Origin: Reclinomonas americana ATCC 50394
Taxonomy: Eukaryota; Jakobida; Jakobea; Jakobida
Reading direction: 5' to 3'
Length of the DNA: 64,000 nucleotides
Assembly: GCA_048213135.1 (NCBI GenBank)
Contig: PS015010.1
Span: 372,001-436,000, forward strand
The position numbers and the translations under genes are program-made. The notes beneath the pieces are model-generated. The model was not told the DNA's origin. It saw only the letters and a program-made list of their open reading frames with translations, and did not search any database. Shown here piece by piece: positions 1-10,604 of this stretch. Each line of letters opens with the position of its first letter. Within the stretch, counting starts at the first letter, position 1.

Positions 1-64
1 TCCCGCTGATAAAAACGGGGAGCGCCAGCGCCGAACCATTTTGTATGAATTTTCTTCTGTTCAT
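1..64 (-). CDS. DUF1501 family protein, N-terminus only
   Basis: Reverse-strand ATG at 62-64 opens a frame running off the left edge; 21 codons are visible. The peptide starts MNRRKFIQNG and continues into a small hydrophobic stretch, which looks like a twin-arginine signal of the RR-K-F-I type. It begins 1 nt after the DUF1800 stop codon. In Bacteroidota a DUF1501 (sulfatase-like fold) gene commonly follows a DUF1800 gene, so the assignment rests on the Tat-like start plus this neighbour. The rest of the protein is outside the window. Confidence 0.7.
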   Translation of the reverse strand, partial: MNRRKFIQNGSALALPVFISG

Positions 65-65
65 A

Positions 66-1679
66 TCAGGTCAGTTGATATTCCGGTGCATTTACAAGGC
101 GCCGGAATAATTGGCGAAGCCGTGTTTCAACAATAAATTTTTTTTCTGCGTCTTCCGGTGATTGTATAAAATCTTTCCAGGCATTGGTCCAGTAATAATC
201 CTGCTCCTGGCCGGTCAGCAATGTGTCTTTTTTGAGTCGCTGCAGGGCCGCGAATGATACCGGTACGGAGTACAGGAGGTTGATGGAATCCTGTATCAGC
301 ATACCCGGGTCGGCAGGATCATGTAACGACTTTGCAAAATCAATAACATCGATGCTGAACAATCTCCCTTCCCTGTTATACCCGTAATCGATCATAGTAG
401 CGCTGAATTCATTTCTTTTGGGATAAGTACTGGTATTGATCCATAGCCTGTAAAACGCCGGTGACTGGTAATAAGCGGGCCAGCCCGATACGTTGGGTGG
501 CGATGAATAATTCTGGCCAAGCACCACGCAATACTCACCAACCAATTGCCACATACTATAATTATGGAGAAAAGAAGCCGGAGGGGCCATCTGCATATTA
601 AATTCCCTTAAGAAACCAATACAAAAATCGAACGGACTTTTGATCTGACCGCCGATGATTGTTTCTTCAAAAAAATGCCGGCTGCATAGTAATGTCTTCA
701 GCACAGGTTTGACCTCGAAATTATTTTTCCTGAGTATGGCGGCAAGAGGCTCTATTATATTTTTTTCTACAGAAGTATTGATATCAGAGTGTACAAACCA
801 GCGATACAGCTTGCGGCACAGAAAGAGCGAAGTTTCGGGATGACTGAATATCATATCCAGCAGCTCATTCAATTCCTCGTCTCCGGCATTGGGGCCGGTT
901 TTGCCTTTTATTGTTTTTCTGTTGTAAAAATTGGAAAATACTTTATCAGAAAGATCGTGGTCCCCGGGTACAAAATAGCTTTGCCCGGTCTCGAGGTTAA
1001 CTTTCCAGCCTGTAAGCACCCGTGCGGCTTGTTTTACGTCATCTTCAGTAAAAGCCGCATTAGGACCTTTACCTATGCAGAACAGTTCCTGCAACTCCCT
1101 TGCATAATTTTCATTGGGTGCTGTTTTGGTATTGAGCTCACCATTGAGGTACCGTAGCATATGGGGATCCAGTGTAATGGCTTTTGCGAGTGTTTTGATA
1201 TTGCCTAAAGCATTCCTGCGCACAAGATCGTGTTTGTTCCATACGAGGTTCATTCTTCCGATAACGCCTTCTGTGGCAAAATGATTGTGCCAGAATAAAG
1301 TCATTTTTTCCAGGATGGTGCTGTCTTGTGTAACAAGACTTTCCACGATCCATCTACCCAGTGAACCTCCTCTTTGTTCATCATCTCCCTGGTTGATATA
1401 TGGCGTATTGATCCATGTTTTACCAAAAGGTACCTGGGAATTCAGCGAATCGTAATCATTCAGGGGAAAGGAATCGAGCGCAGCATTGGCATTCAATAGG
1501 GTATCGACCGACTTTTTAACATCCAATGCCAGGAATCGGCTGATCTCTCTTTTTTTTACACCAAAAAGCGCCCGTTTAAGGAGATGGGTCACCTGCCGGG
1601 TTGTCCATTTTCCCGTGTAAGGCGCCAAGGGAGATTGCTCATTTACAGCAGTTCCGGTATGTTGTTCTTCTGGTGGCAT
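66..1679 (-). CDS. DUF1800 domain-containing protein
   Basis: 537 residues, near full length for the family. The family hallmark is visible around residues 165-230: a P-N-E-N-YARELQELF segment followed by a glycine-rich turn, F-T-E-D-DV and an ARVLTGW motif. A second conserved part near residues 280-345 contains FLCRKLYRWFV and the S-P-F-D-F segment. No clear signal peptide is seen. DUF1800 proteins are usually encoded with DUF1501 proteins, as here (1-nt gap), and are thought to act together at the envelope; the biochemical role is unknown. A candidate -10 element TATCTTTA lies on the reverse strand at 1699-1706, 20 nt before the ATG. Confidence 0.9.
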   Translation of the reverse strand: MPPEEQHTGTAVNEQSPLAPYTGKWTTRQVTHLLKRALFGVKKREISRFLALDVKKSVDTLLNANAALDSFPLNDYDSLNSQVPFGKTWINTPYINQGDDEQRGGSLGRWIVESLVTQDSTILEKMTLFWHNHFATEGVIGRMNLVWNKHDLVRRNALGNIKTLAKAITLDPHMLRYLNGELNTKTAPNENYARELQELFCIGKGPNAAFTEDDVKQAARVLTGWKVNLETGQSYFVPGDHDLSDKVFSNFYNRKTIKGKTGPNAGDEELNELLDMIFSHPETSLFLCRKLYRWFVHSDINTSVEKNIIEPLAAILRKNNFEVKPVLKTLLCSRHFFEETIIGGQIKSPFDFCIGFLREFNMQMAPPASFLHNYSMWQLVGEYCVVLGQNYSSPPNVSGWPAYYQSPAFYRLWINTSTYPKRNEFSATMIDYGYNREGRLFSIDVIDFAKSLHDPADPGMLIQDSINLLYSVPVSFAALQRLKKDTLLTGQEQDYYWTNAWKDFIQSPEDAEKKFIVETRLRQLFRRLVNAPEYQLT

Positions 1680-1732
1680 AAGTGTTGTATGCTGAAATTA
1701 AAGATACGCAATAGGGAGGTGATAAAAATAAA

Positions 1733-1759
1733 AAAGCTGTCACACGAAGTGACAGCTTT
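1733..1759 (-). terminator. Rho-independent terminator of the 5750-1781 operon
   Basis: Perfect 11-bp stem (AAAGCTGTCAC at 1733-1743, its complement at 1749-1759) with a 5-nt loop. On the reverse strand it is followed by a T-rich tract (complement of the A-run 1722-1735), 20 nt after the stop of the small protein at 1781. Confidence 0.85.
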
Positions 1760-1780
1760 GGTTGGTTATTTGTGTTAAGA

Positions 1781-2143
1781 TTAATTGTCCTTACGGGGTT
1801 TCTCAACACCCTGGGTGGAAACCGCAGGCACTTTAGCTTCAGAAGCCAGTACAGGTTTTACTGCGGCTTCGGTGCCTTGTGTAGCAATGGCTGCCTGGGC
1901 TTTTTCTGTGGAAGCGGTTGGCGCCTCGGCAGGTTCAGTTTTAATAACAGGAGCAGCTACCGGTTTGCTTACAGGCATGCTGGAAGCAGTCTGTACTTCT
2001 ACCGGTTTTACTGCCGTCGCGTGAGCGGCAGATTTTGCAGACGCCGGGGCAGGAGATTCGCTTGCCAGTTGCTGCGCATTAGCAGTGCCGGCAATAAAGC
2101 AAAGACCAAGAACGGCGATGGAAGTTTTAATTACTTTTTTCAT
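1781..2143 (-). CDS. Small secreted Ala/Pro/Val-rich protein
   Basis: 120 residues. Residues 1-23 form a signal peptide (MKKVIKTS, hydrophobic core, cleavage after ANA-Q). The mature part is low complexity, dominated by Ala, Pro, Val, Thr, Ser, Glu and Lys, with alternating K-P-V and A-P-V motifs, and ends in a charged RKDN tail. I recognise no domain. It lies 29 bp after the 997-residue surface protein and before the operon terminator, so it probably accompanies that protein in the periplasm or at the surface. The function is unknown. Confidence 0.7.
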   Translation of the reverse strand: MKKVIKTSIAVLGLCFIAGTANAQQLASESPAPASAKSAAHATAVKPVEVQTASSMPVSKPVAAPVIKTEPAEAPTASTEKAQAAIATQGTEAAVKPVLASEAKVPAVSTQGVEKPRKDN

Positions 2144-2172
2144 TATTCTTATTTTGATAATGTGATTTAAAA

Positions 2173-5166
2173 TTATTTGATGCTAACCAGTACGTTTACT
2201 TTTCCTACTTCGCTGGCATTGTAATCCTGTAAAGCTTTACCAATCACCTGGCCAACTTTAACCAGTGAAGGATCAGCTTTCATGGCTACACCAGGAGTAG
2301 AAGAAGTAACCAGCAGGTCACCTCTCTTAATGGCACCACCTTCCAGGCAAACTTTGGTAGGGATAACACCAATAACACCCATTGGAACCATATCATCCAG
2401 TTTATCAGCTTCAGCATTCCTTTCAGTCAGCATGATACCTGGTTTGGTAGCATACACACCTGAAACCAGTGTGGAATAAGGAGCAGATGATTTTTCAACT
2501 TTACGGTCAGAATTTTGAGAGATCACCAGTACATCACCGGCTTCGTAGCTTTTCTTGCTGCCTTCTACTTCAAAGTATTCAGCAACGTCAGCACCGCCTA
2601 CCTGAGTACCACCGTTAAAGAAACCTTTACCGGCGTCATCGATACGGGCAACGTTACCGCTGTTTTTCCTGAACACGGCCAGGTTGGTAGCACCAGCGTT
2701 GGCATTGTTCACGATCAGGGCATTACCTGTACCATTGGTGGCGATGATCACAACGTCATTACCATTGGCAGCATTTACGTTTTCAAAACGACCGGCATTA
2801 CCTGTACCACCGCTGATACCGGTTTGTCCGAGTACACCAATACCATTTTTAGTATTGAAACCGCGAACACCGTAACCAGAACTATCGTTACGACCTACAA
2901 CCGCACCTACACCATTACCACCACGGTTACGGCCTACAACGGCTTCACCGAAAGTGTTATCACCGATTACACCGGCTGCGCTGATGGAAGCAGTGATACC
3001 CCAAACAGCGTTACCGCCCTGTGAAATAGAGAATACGCCGGGGCCAACACCTTGCTGGTTAACATCAATACCGCGTGCACCATTGGATGCGTTAGGCATA
3101 TCTACGAGGATACCGCCACCGATACCGTTGGTAGCTACTACCACAGTTTGGTTGGTGTTGGCAGCATTCACGTTTTCGAAACGACCGGCAGTACCTGTAC
3201 CACCGCTGATACCGGTTTGTCCGAGTACACCAATACCATTTTTAGTATTGAAACCACGAACACCGTAACCAGAACTATCGTTACGACCTACAACGGCACC
3301 TACACCATTACCACCACGGTTACGGCCTACAACGGCTTCACCGAAAGTGTTATCACCGATCACACCAGCTGCGCTGATAGAAGAAGTGATGCCCCAAACG
3401 GCATTACCACCGGCAGAAGTAGCGAATACGCCGGGGCCTACGCCAGCTTGCAGTACGTCAACACCACGTGCACCATTGGATGCATTGGTAAGCTGAACAG
3501 TAACGCCGCTGCCGATACCATTGGTTGTAACATTCATAGTGCTGCTGGTGCTGGCAGGATTAGAGATCTGAAAGAAACCGGCATTACCGTTTCCGGTAGC
3601 CTGTCCGAATACACCATAACCACCACCATTGGTTTCACCGCGAACGGCAGCTACGATATTTGAAGTATTAGCTATAGTTGCATATACACCACGACCGAGG
3701 CCTGCCTGTGTGGCACGAACCGCGTCGCCTGTACTTGCATTGTTGGTAACTTCAAACTGGCCTGCATGACCTGTTGAACTGATACCGTAAACACCTACAC
3801 CGGAGCTGCTGTTACCATATATGCCCCAGCCACCTGCGGTTGCGTTACCATATACACCTATACCGGTAGGCGTGGTACCATATACGCCCCAGCCGCTGCC
3901 GGCTTGTGAACCATATACACCGATACCGAGACCACCAGTACCATTATTAAGACCACGAACAGCAGCAGAGAAACCGCCCGGAGCAGTGGAATTGATCACA
4001 CCCTGAACAGCGATAGCGCTGGCGTCCTGGCTGGCATTGGTACCGATAATAGTAGGAGCGGTACCTGTAGTGGCGCTCCTGTTGGCAGCGATAGCGCTAC
4101 CTGTACCAGCGTTGTTGGAAGTTACTGTATTACTTGAGTTGGCATTGTTGGTGGTTTCGAAGAGTGCAGACTGACCGTTGGTGCTCAGTGCATATACACC
4201 TACACCGTTGGTGCTGAGGCCATACAGACCAAAGCCGCCGGCGCTGTTACCATGAACACCGATACCGGTAGGAGTAGTACCGTATACACCCCAGCCGCTG
4301 CCGGCCTGTGAACCGTATACACCAATACCTAAACCGCCGGTGCCATTGTTGATACCGCGTACACCGGAAGAGAAACCGCCGGGACCGGTAGGAACCACAA
4401 CACCCTGTACGCCCCAGGCGTTACCATCGGTGCTGGAAGAGTTGCCCAGTAAACCACCCCTTGTACCGGTAGCGGAAGTATTGGTCATTTCTATTAATGC
4501 GCTGGCGCCTTCACTTTGTGATTTTACCAGCGGGAAAGTTATTTTTTGAGCAGTTACCGCACCATCAGCAATTTTGATGGTAGTTACTGCGCCGTCAGCA
4601 ATTTTTGGAGTAGTTACGGCACCATCAGCCAGTTTAGGCGTGGTTACCGCTGCGTCGGCGATTTTAGGCGTAGTTACAGCCAGGGGAGCGATCACCGGGT
4701 TGGGATAAGTACCGGTAAGGTCGCCGCCGGCAGGTCCTACCGGAGCTGCGCCTGCTGCATACATAGCGTAAGGTACGCTTACCAGCTGGGTAGAACCCAC
4801 ATTGGTGAAGCTGGTACCGCCGTTGGGGTCTATTTCAACCTGCAGGTATTTGGGACCGCTGCCGGCACCAAAAGCTGTCCAGTTAATACCGCCGATAGTA
4901 CCGGTAGTATTGATGGCGCCTGCACTGCCTACCACTACGTTGAAAAGACCAAATGCATTGGTGATGAGGTTACGTGTTTCACTGTATACCACTGTACCGG
5001 CAGGACCGCCGTTGAGGATAGACAGCCTTAACGCGATATTCTGATTGGGAAGCACATTACCCACAGCATTGCGGGCCACACCCTGATAGTTCATCAGGTT
5101 GGGCGACTGCGCCATGGTGAGTAACGTAACAACTAAACTTGTTATCGTTAATAAAATCTTTTTCAT
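2173..5166 (-). CDS. Large secreted glycine-rich repeat protein
   Basis: 997 residues. An N-terminal signal peptide ends at MAQ-S (about residue 20). It is followed by a Bacteroidota surface-protein module ([12 protein letters not shown], later an F-G-L-F element) to about residue 130. [11 protein letters not shown] segment and five A-V-T-T-x-K-I/L-ADGA tandem units follow (about residues 155-210), then roughly 600 residues of G-I-G-V-Y-G type short repeats resembling tail-fibre-like and autotransporter-like beta-solenoids. The C-terminal ~130 residues (from [11 protein letters not shown]) are non-repetitive, which suggests a folded cap. It lacks an obvious T9SS domain and the S74 chaperone. 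Position between a T9SS protein and a small secreted protein suggests a cell-surface or matrix role; this is inference. Confidence 0.8.
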   Translation of the reverse strand: MKKILLTITSLVVTLLTMAQSPNLMNYQGVARNAVGNVLPNQNIALRLSILNGGPAGTVVYSETRNLITNAFGLFNVVVGSAGAINTTGTIGGINWTAFGAGSGPKYLQVEIDPNGGTSFTNVGSTQLVSVPYAMYAAGAAPVGPAGGDLTGTYPNPVIAPLAVTTPKIADAAVTTPKLADGAVTTPKIADGAVTTIKIADGAVTAQKITFPLVKSQSEGASALIEMTNTSATGTRGGLLGNSSSTDGNAWGVQGVVVPTGPGGFSSGVRGINNGTGGLGIGVYGSQAGSGWGVYGTTPTGIGVHGNSAGGFGLYGLSTNGVGVYALSTNGQSALFETTNNANSSNTVTSNNAGTGSAIAANRSATTGTAPTIIGTNASQDASAIAVQGVINSTAPGGFSAAVRGLNNGTGGLGIGVYGSQAGSGWGVYGTTPTGIGVYGNATAGGWGIYGNSSSGVGVYGISSTGHAGQFEVTNNASTGDAVRATQAGLGRGVYATIANTSNIVAAVRGETNGGGYGVFGQATGNGNAGFFQISNPASTSSTMNVTTNGIGSGVTVQLTNASNGARGVDVLQAGVGPGVFATSAGGNAVWGITSSISAAGVIGDNTFGEAVVGRNRGGNGVGAVVGRNDSSGYGVRGFNTKNGIGVLGQTGISGGTGTAGRFENVNAANTNQTVVVATNGIGGGILVDMPNASNGARGIDVNQQGVGPGVFSISQGGNAVWGITASISAAGVIGDNTFGEAVVGRNRGGNGVGAVVGRNDSSGYGVRGFNTKNGIGVLGQTGISGGTGNAGRFENVNAANGNDVVIIATNGTGNALIVNNANAGATNLAVFRKNSGNVARIDDAGKGFFNGGTQVGGADVAEYFEVEGSKKSYEAGDVLVISQNSDRKVEKSSAPYSTLVSGVYATKPGIMLTERNAEADKLDDMVPMGVIGVIPTKVCLEGGAIKRGDLLVTSSTPGVAMKADPSLVKVGQVIGKALQDYNASEVGKVNVLVSIK
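2767..3411 (-). repeat. Two near-identical 252-bp in-frame direct repeats
   Basis: The segments 2767-3018 and 3160-3411 are offset by exactly 393 bp (131 codons) and differ at only scattered positions. They encode the block running from NAVWGIT through [11 protein letters not shown] to the [15 protein letters not shown] segment of the repeat protein twice. The conservation at DNA level implies recent duplication or gene conversion. Confidence 0.9.
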
Positions 5167-5222
5167 GTGTTAGATTTGTTTTAGTTAGTTTTTTAATGGT
5201 TTGATTAAGCCCTCTGCAGCTG

Positions 5223-5750
5223 TTATTTAACCTTTATTACTTTAAAGGCTCCTTTTTTAGCTACAGATGTACCTGTAGGCGCAAGCATGATGTTCAGGAA
5301 GTAAGTGCCGGAAACGAAACGGGTGAAGTCCCATTTCTCAATACGGCCTGTTCCATAGTAATCAAACTCTTTGCGGGCCATTAACCTGCCTGTTGCGTCG
5401 AACAGGTTCATGGTAACCTTGCCTTTTTGCTTACTGAAAAAGTCAATTTCCAGCAAGTCTCTTGTTGGGTTGGGCAAAATCTTAATTTCATCCTTTCCCC
5501 ATTCCTCATTATTGTTAATGGTGGCCGGATTATGTGTTCCGGGCTGTAGCACACCATTAGTAACTACCAGGTTCGGCGAAGACATAGTTTCAATAGCTAT
5601 GGCCTCCCCGAAGCTCCATTCAAACCGGTAAAAGGTGAAGAAATTCGTTCCACCCGTGGCGTTGAGAGTAGCAGGAGTTACACTTTGTGAGAAAGAAGCA
5701 AAGGAGAAAAATAGACCAACCGTTGCAAGTACGAGTCGTGTTTTTCTCAT
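5223..5750 (-). CDS. T9SS type A sorting domain protein, small secreted
   Basis: 175 residues. Signal peptide 1-21 (ends ASFSQ-S). The middle contains FEWSFGEAIAIET, a motif common in short Bacteroidota secreted proteins with an S-x-G-E strand. The C-terminal ~85 residues are a T9SS type A sorting domain: ILPNPTRDLLEIDF, LFDATGRLMARKEF, then FVSGTYFLNIM and a terminal KVIKVK strand. The protein should be exported by Sec, then moved across the outer membrane by the type IX system. It is the first gene of the operon that continues with the 997-residue repeat protein (56-bp gap). Confidence 0.88.
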   Translation of the reverse strand: MRKTRLVLATVGLFFSFASFSQSVTPATLNATGGTNFFTFYRFEWSFGEAIAIETMSSPNLVVTNGVLQPGTHNPATINNNEEWGKDEIKILPNPTRDLLEIDFFSKQKGKVTMNLFDATGRLMARKEFDYYGTGRIEKWDFTRFVSGTYFLNIMLAPTGTSVAKKGAFKVIKVK

Positions 5751-5792
5751 AAGCGATGTTTATTTAATTAGTGATTAGGTGAATTCCAAGCG

Positions 5793-5823
5793 TAAAAGTA
5801 TAATCTTTTTTAGTAATGGCAAT
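5793..5823 (-). promoter_or_regulatory. Promoter of the surface-protein operon
   Basis: On the reverse strand: ATTG (5820-5823), 19-nt spacer, TACTTTTA (5793-5800), matching 7 of 8 positions of the Bacteroidota TAnnTTTG element. The predicted start of transcription near 5787 gives a leader of about 37 nt before the ATG at 5750. Confidence 0.65.
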
Positions 5824-5840
5824 ACCCCAAAGGGGGTATT
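5821..5840. promoter_or_regulatory. Candidate NarL/LuxR-type operator
   Basis: AATACCCCAAAGGGGGTATT has perfect 8-bp arms around a 4-nt centre. Read as TACCCCA-AA-GGGGGTA it fits the 7-2-7 geometry of NarL-family response regulator sites. It overlaps the -33 element of the promoter, as expected for an activator site. On the forward strand it is followed by six Ts, so a terminator-like role cannot be excluded, but no forward gene precedes it. Confidence 0.4.
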
Positions 5841-5936
5841 TTTTCGAATTAATAAAACCGTAATAAATCGCTGATTATCATAGGAGATATGATGATCATT
5901 TTTAAACTGTAACCTGCATTAAAATAAGGGATGGGG

Positions 5937-6515
5937 TTATTTGGGGAACAGCATCCGGTAATCCACTTTCACTTTACCCTTGCTGATATCGGTAAGTTTA
6001 CGCTGGAGCAGCTTTCTTTTCAGGGGTTTGATATGGTCAATGAACAGCTTTCCGTCAATATGATCGTATTCATGCAGGATAACCCGGGCGGTAACGCCGT
6101 TGAAGGTGCGGGTTTGAGGGGTAAAATGCTCATCCACATAGTCGAGGGTCACTTCTTCCGACCGTAAAATGTCTTCCCGCACCTTGGGAATGCTGAGACA
6201 ACCTTCGTTGTAGGACCATTCCTTGCCGTTCAGTTCCCTGATATGGGCATTGATAAAAACGCCTTTGAACCCGGGTTCATCGGGATATTGTCCTTTTTCG
6301 TCCTCTTCCTGGTTTTCGAAGATCTGGTGACTGTCCACCACAAAAAGACGGATCGCCAGATTGATCTGCGGTGCGGCAAGTCCCACACCACTACTGTTGT
6401 ACATGGTTTCCCACATATCGGCAATGAGTTTTTCCAACCCGGGATAGTCGGGCGTAATATCATCACTGACCTGTCTCAGAACGGGGGAGCCATATGCTAC
6501 AATAGGTAAAATCAT
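5937..6515 (-). CDS. def: Peptide deformylase
   Basis: 192 residues. Removes the N-formyl group from nascent proteins in the cytoplasm, using a metal ion. All three signature motifs are present: GVGLAAPQ (43-50), EGCLSIP (104-110, metal-binding Cys) and HEYDH (148-152, two metal His and the catalytic Glu). The acidic insertion around residues 67-82 (N-Q-E-E-D-E-K) is typical of longer bacterial forms. It lies downstream of ruvX in the same direction, separated by a repeat-filled gap. Confidence 0.97.
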   Translation of the reverse strand: MILPIVAYGSPVLRQVSDDITPDYPGLEKLIADMWETMYNSSGVGLAAPQINLAIRLFVVDSHQIFENQEEDEKGQYPDEPGFKGVFINAHIRELNGKEWSYNEGCLSIPKVREDILRSEEVTLDYVDEHFTPQTRTFNGVTARVILHEYDHIDGKLFIDHIKPLKRKLLQRKLTDISKGKVKVDYRMLFPK

Positions 6516-6552
6516 TGAACGGAGCTTGTTTGAGAGGCAAAGTTAATTCATC

Positions 6553-6671
6553 AATTACGAATTATGAATTACTAATTACGAATGCCTTTAATTCGTGGCC
6601 CTTTTCAAACTGATATGAATAGCCGCCGGGGTCAGTTAATAGCATCATTCGTAATTCATAATTCGTAATTA
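6553..6671. repeat. AATTACG heptad arrays in inverted orientation
   Basis: AT-rich arrays with a 7-bp period (AATTACG, AATTACT, AATTATG variants ending in AATG) occupy 6553-6584, and the opposite orientation occupies 6646-6671, overlapping the ruvX stop codon. The two arms could pair across about 60 nt of unrelated sequence. Similar arrays recur at about 7085-7111, 20894-20925, 35060-35085, 35204-35230, 36364-36391, 38629-38654 and 38708-38738. Confidence 0.8.
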
Positions 6672-7079
6672 GTATTTCGCCAGGTATTCCTGCAGCATAA
6701 TGGTGGCGGCAATAAGGTCAACATTCTTTTTATCCTGCCGGTCTTTTTTCTTCATGCCCATTTCTATCATGGCGTCCTTTGCCATTTTGGAAGTATATCT
6801 TTCGTCAACCGGGGTGATGGGGATGCCCGGAAAATTTTTTTCCAGTTCTTTGATGGCTTTCCTGACCAGGGGCGTGGCATGGGTGTCGGTATCGTCCCAG
6901 TTGGTAGGCCAGCCAATGAGTATGCGTTCTACAGTCTCACGGGCGAAATAAGCTTTGAGGTAGGGGATAAGCGTTTTACTCTCGATCGTTTCCAGCCCGG
7001 TAGCGATGAGTTGAAGCGGATCGGTAACGGCAAGGCCTGTACGCTTTCCGCCGTAGTCTATAGAGAGTATTCTTGCCAA
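6669..7079 (-). CDS. ruvX: Putative pre-16S rRNA nuclease (YqgF/RuvX family)
   Basis: 136 residues, the usual family size. RNase H-like fold with the first acidic residue in ILSIDYGGKRTGLAVTD (about 4-20), a Glu-centred strand region ETVERILIGWP (about 49-58) and a distal acidic motif PVDERYTSKMA plus KNVDLIAATIMLQEYL near the C-terminus. Family members mature the 5' end of 16S rRNA in the cytoplasm; they were formerly called Holliday junction resolvases. The stop codon lies inside an AATTACG repeat. Confidence 0.93.
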   Translation of the reverse strand: MARILSIDYGGKRTGLAVTDPLQLIATGLETIESKTLIPYLKAYFARETVERILIGWPTNWDDTDTHATPLVRKAIKELEKNFPGIPITPVDERYTSKMAKDAMIEMGMKKKDRQDKKNVDLIAATIMLQEYLAKY

Positions 7080-7135
7080 GGTATTTAATTACGGATTACA
7101 AATTACGAATTATGGTCATGCTCTGCCTGTATTTA

Positions 7136-8116
7136 TTACCGTAATAAAATATCGGTGATCACGAAAACGGCGAACACTACAGAGGCGATGCCGTTGGCTG
7201 TCATAAAAGCGATGTTCACGCGGCGCAGGTCATTGGGCTTTACAATAGAGTGCTGGTATAGCAACATACCGCCGAATACCGCCACACCTATCCAGTACAG
7301 GAAACCGAAATGACCATAAATGCCGGCGCCCACTACACAGGCGGCGGAAAAAATATGCAGCCATTCAGATACCTGCAATGCTCTTTCCTTACCCAGTGCG
7401 GCAGGGATAGAATGAAGCTGGTTGTTTTTATCGAACTCTTCGTCCTGCAGGGCATAGATGATATCGAAACCACTTACCCAGAACAGAACGGTAAACGAAA
7501 AAAGAATGGGCAGCCAGTTAAACTGTCCGGTTACGGCAAGATAGGCGCCAATGGGAGCCAGGCTGAGTCCCACACCCAGCACCAGGTGACACAGCGCGGT
7601 GAACCTTTTGGTATAACTGTAAAACAGCACCACGAACAACGCTACAAAGGACAGGTAGAAACAAAGCCGGTTAATGAACCAGCAGGTGATGATGAACGCG
7701 ATACAATTAATGATCACGAACAGCAAAGCGTTATTGGCTTTGATGATGCCCGCTGGTATTTCCCTGATGGCGGTACGTGGATTTTTCGCGTCAAAATTTT
7801 TATCGAGCCAGCGGTTGAAAGCCATTGCTGCAGAGCGGGCAAATACCATGCAAAGGATCACCAGCCCCAGGTACTTGGCCACCAGGAACCAGGGATTGGC
7901 ACCGGCAATGAGCTCCTGTACCAGCGGACCGGTATTGCCGCTGGCTTTCCATGCGGAACTCACAAACTCTCCCTGTTTCGGTAACAGGTCCTTATATAAA
8001 AAGTAAAAATCTTTGAAGTAAAAGATACCCAGTGTAAACCCGATCAATGCAAATGGCATCGCGAAAATGGTGTGGGAGAATTTTACCAGCGAGAGATATT
8101 TCCTGACAGTGTTCAT
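7136..8116 (-). CDS. UbiA-family polyprenyltransferase
   Basis: 326 residues, integral inner-membrane protein with about eight or nine hydrophobic segments. The first Asp-rich site is in FNRWLDKNFDAKNPRT (about residues 107-123) and the second in DIIYALQDEEFDKNN (about 217-231), both typical of UbiA enzymes that bind Mg-prenyl diphosphate. Annotated relatives are called 4-hydroxybenzoate polyprenyltransferase, but Bacteroidota make menaquinone, so a prenylation step in a menaquinone route (MqnP-like) is an alternative. An insertion of about 30 residues lies between helices 1 and 2 (FKDFYFLYKDLL). It is 18 bp after the trmH-like gene. Confidence 0.88.
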   Translation of the reverse strand: MNTVRKYLSLVKFSHTIFAMPFALIGFTLGIFYFKDFYFLYKDLLPKQGEFVSSAWKASGNTGPLVQELIAGANPWFLVAKYLGLVILCMVFARSAAMAFNRWLDKNFDAKNPRTAIREIPAGIIKANNALLFVIINCIAFIITCWFINRLCFYLSFVALFVVLFYSYTKRFTALCHLVLGVGLSLAPIGAYLAVTGQFNWLPILFSFTVLFWVSGFDIIYALQDEEFDKNNQLHSIPAALGKERALQVSEWLHIFSAACVVGAGIYGHFGFLYWIGVAVFGGMLLYQHSIVKPNDLRRVNIAFMTANGIASVVFAVFVITDILLR

Positions 8117-8134
8117 TATTTACAAAATCTGAAA

Positions 8135-8689
8135 TTATTCATGATCCGGGATGGCGGTCTTTCCAACGCGTTGTTTCACCAGTTCCCAGAGTACGACCCC
8201 GGCGGCTGTGGCAATATTCAGCGAATGCTTCATGCCCATTTGCGGGATTTCTATGCAGCCGTCGCACAACGCGATGGTGTTTTGTTCCACGCCGGTTACC
8301 TCGTTGCCAAAAACCACGGCGATCTTTTCCTCTGCGTCAAAACAGGTATCCTGCAGCGCTATGCTGTTCTGTGCCTGTTCAACGGCGTATACTTTATAAC
8401 CTTCTTTTCTTAACTGGTCAATGGCTGCGCCGGCGTTGGGAAAATGCTGAAAGTGCACCGTGTCTTCGGCGCCCAGGGCGGTCTTCCTGATCTCTTTATG
8501 CGGAGGTACACAGGTATAGCCCGTAAGGTAAACGCCTTCGAGCAGGAAAGCGTCGGCGGTACGGAATACGCTGCCTACATTATAGGCACTGCGTACGTTT
8601 TCCAGTACGGCGATCACCGGGTTCTTTTCGGATTGCTTGAACTCCTCTACCGACTTGCGGTTGAGTTCTTCCATAGACAATTTACGCAT
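8135..8689 (-). CDS. TrmH/SpoU family RNA methyltransferase
   Basis: 184 residues. SPOUT methyltransferase with the three trefoil-knot motifs: NVRSAYNVGSVFRTAD (28-43), VVFGNEVTGV (about 125-134) and IPQMGMKHSLNIATAAG (about 147-163). It should methylate the 2'-OH of a ribose in tRNA or rRNA using SAM. No N-terminal substrate-binding domain is present, so it is a minimal single-domain form and the RNA target cannot be told from sequence. It lies between pyrG and the UbiA-like gene in one leftward block. Confidence 0.92.
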   Translation of the reverse strand: MRKLSMEELNRKSVEEFKQSEKNPVIAVLENVRSAYNVGSVFRTADAFLLEGVYLTGYTCVPPHKEIRKTALGAEDTVHFQHFPNAGAAIDQLRKEGYKVYAVEQAQNSIALQDTCFDAEEKIAVVFGNEVTGVEQNTIALCDGCIEIPQMGMKHSLNIATAAGVVLWELVKQRVGKTAIPDHE

Positions 8690-8802
8690 GCTGCTGGTGA
8701 AAAATTAAAAATTCAAAAATCAAAAGAGATTACAAATGTCCAGTCTCTTTTTCACTTTTTAATTTTGACTTTTTACTTGTATCTCATATCCTGCATCCCG
8801 CA

Positions 8803-10491
<1,689 letters not shown>

Positions 10492-10542
10492 TTAAAAAAG
10501 ATTGACCATTAAAATTTTTGGAGTAAAATATTAGAGGTCATG

Positions 10543-10550
10543 CAAAGATA
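10543..10550 (-). promoter_or_regulatory. Candidate -10 element of pyrG
   Basis: TATCTTTG on the reverse strand matches TAnnTTTG exactly. I see no clear TTTG partner 19-21 nt upstream, so support is partial. Confidence 0.4.
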
Positions 10551-10604
10551 CGAGGAATATTTGGGCGGAGGAAATTTGGGGACTATTTTGTGGAAAAATG
10601 GAAC

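Noticed and set aside
3052-3663. 203-codon and neighbouring forward frames rich in Thr and Tyr opposite the 997-residue protein
   Set aside because: Repetitive complement of a repeat protein; no signal peptide or start context.
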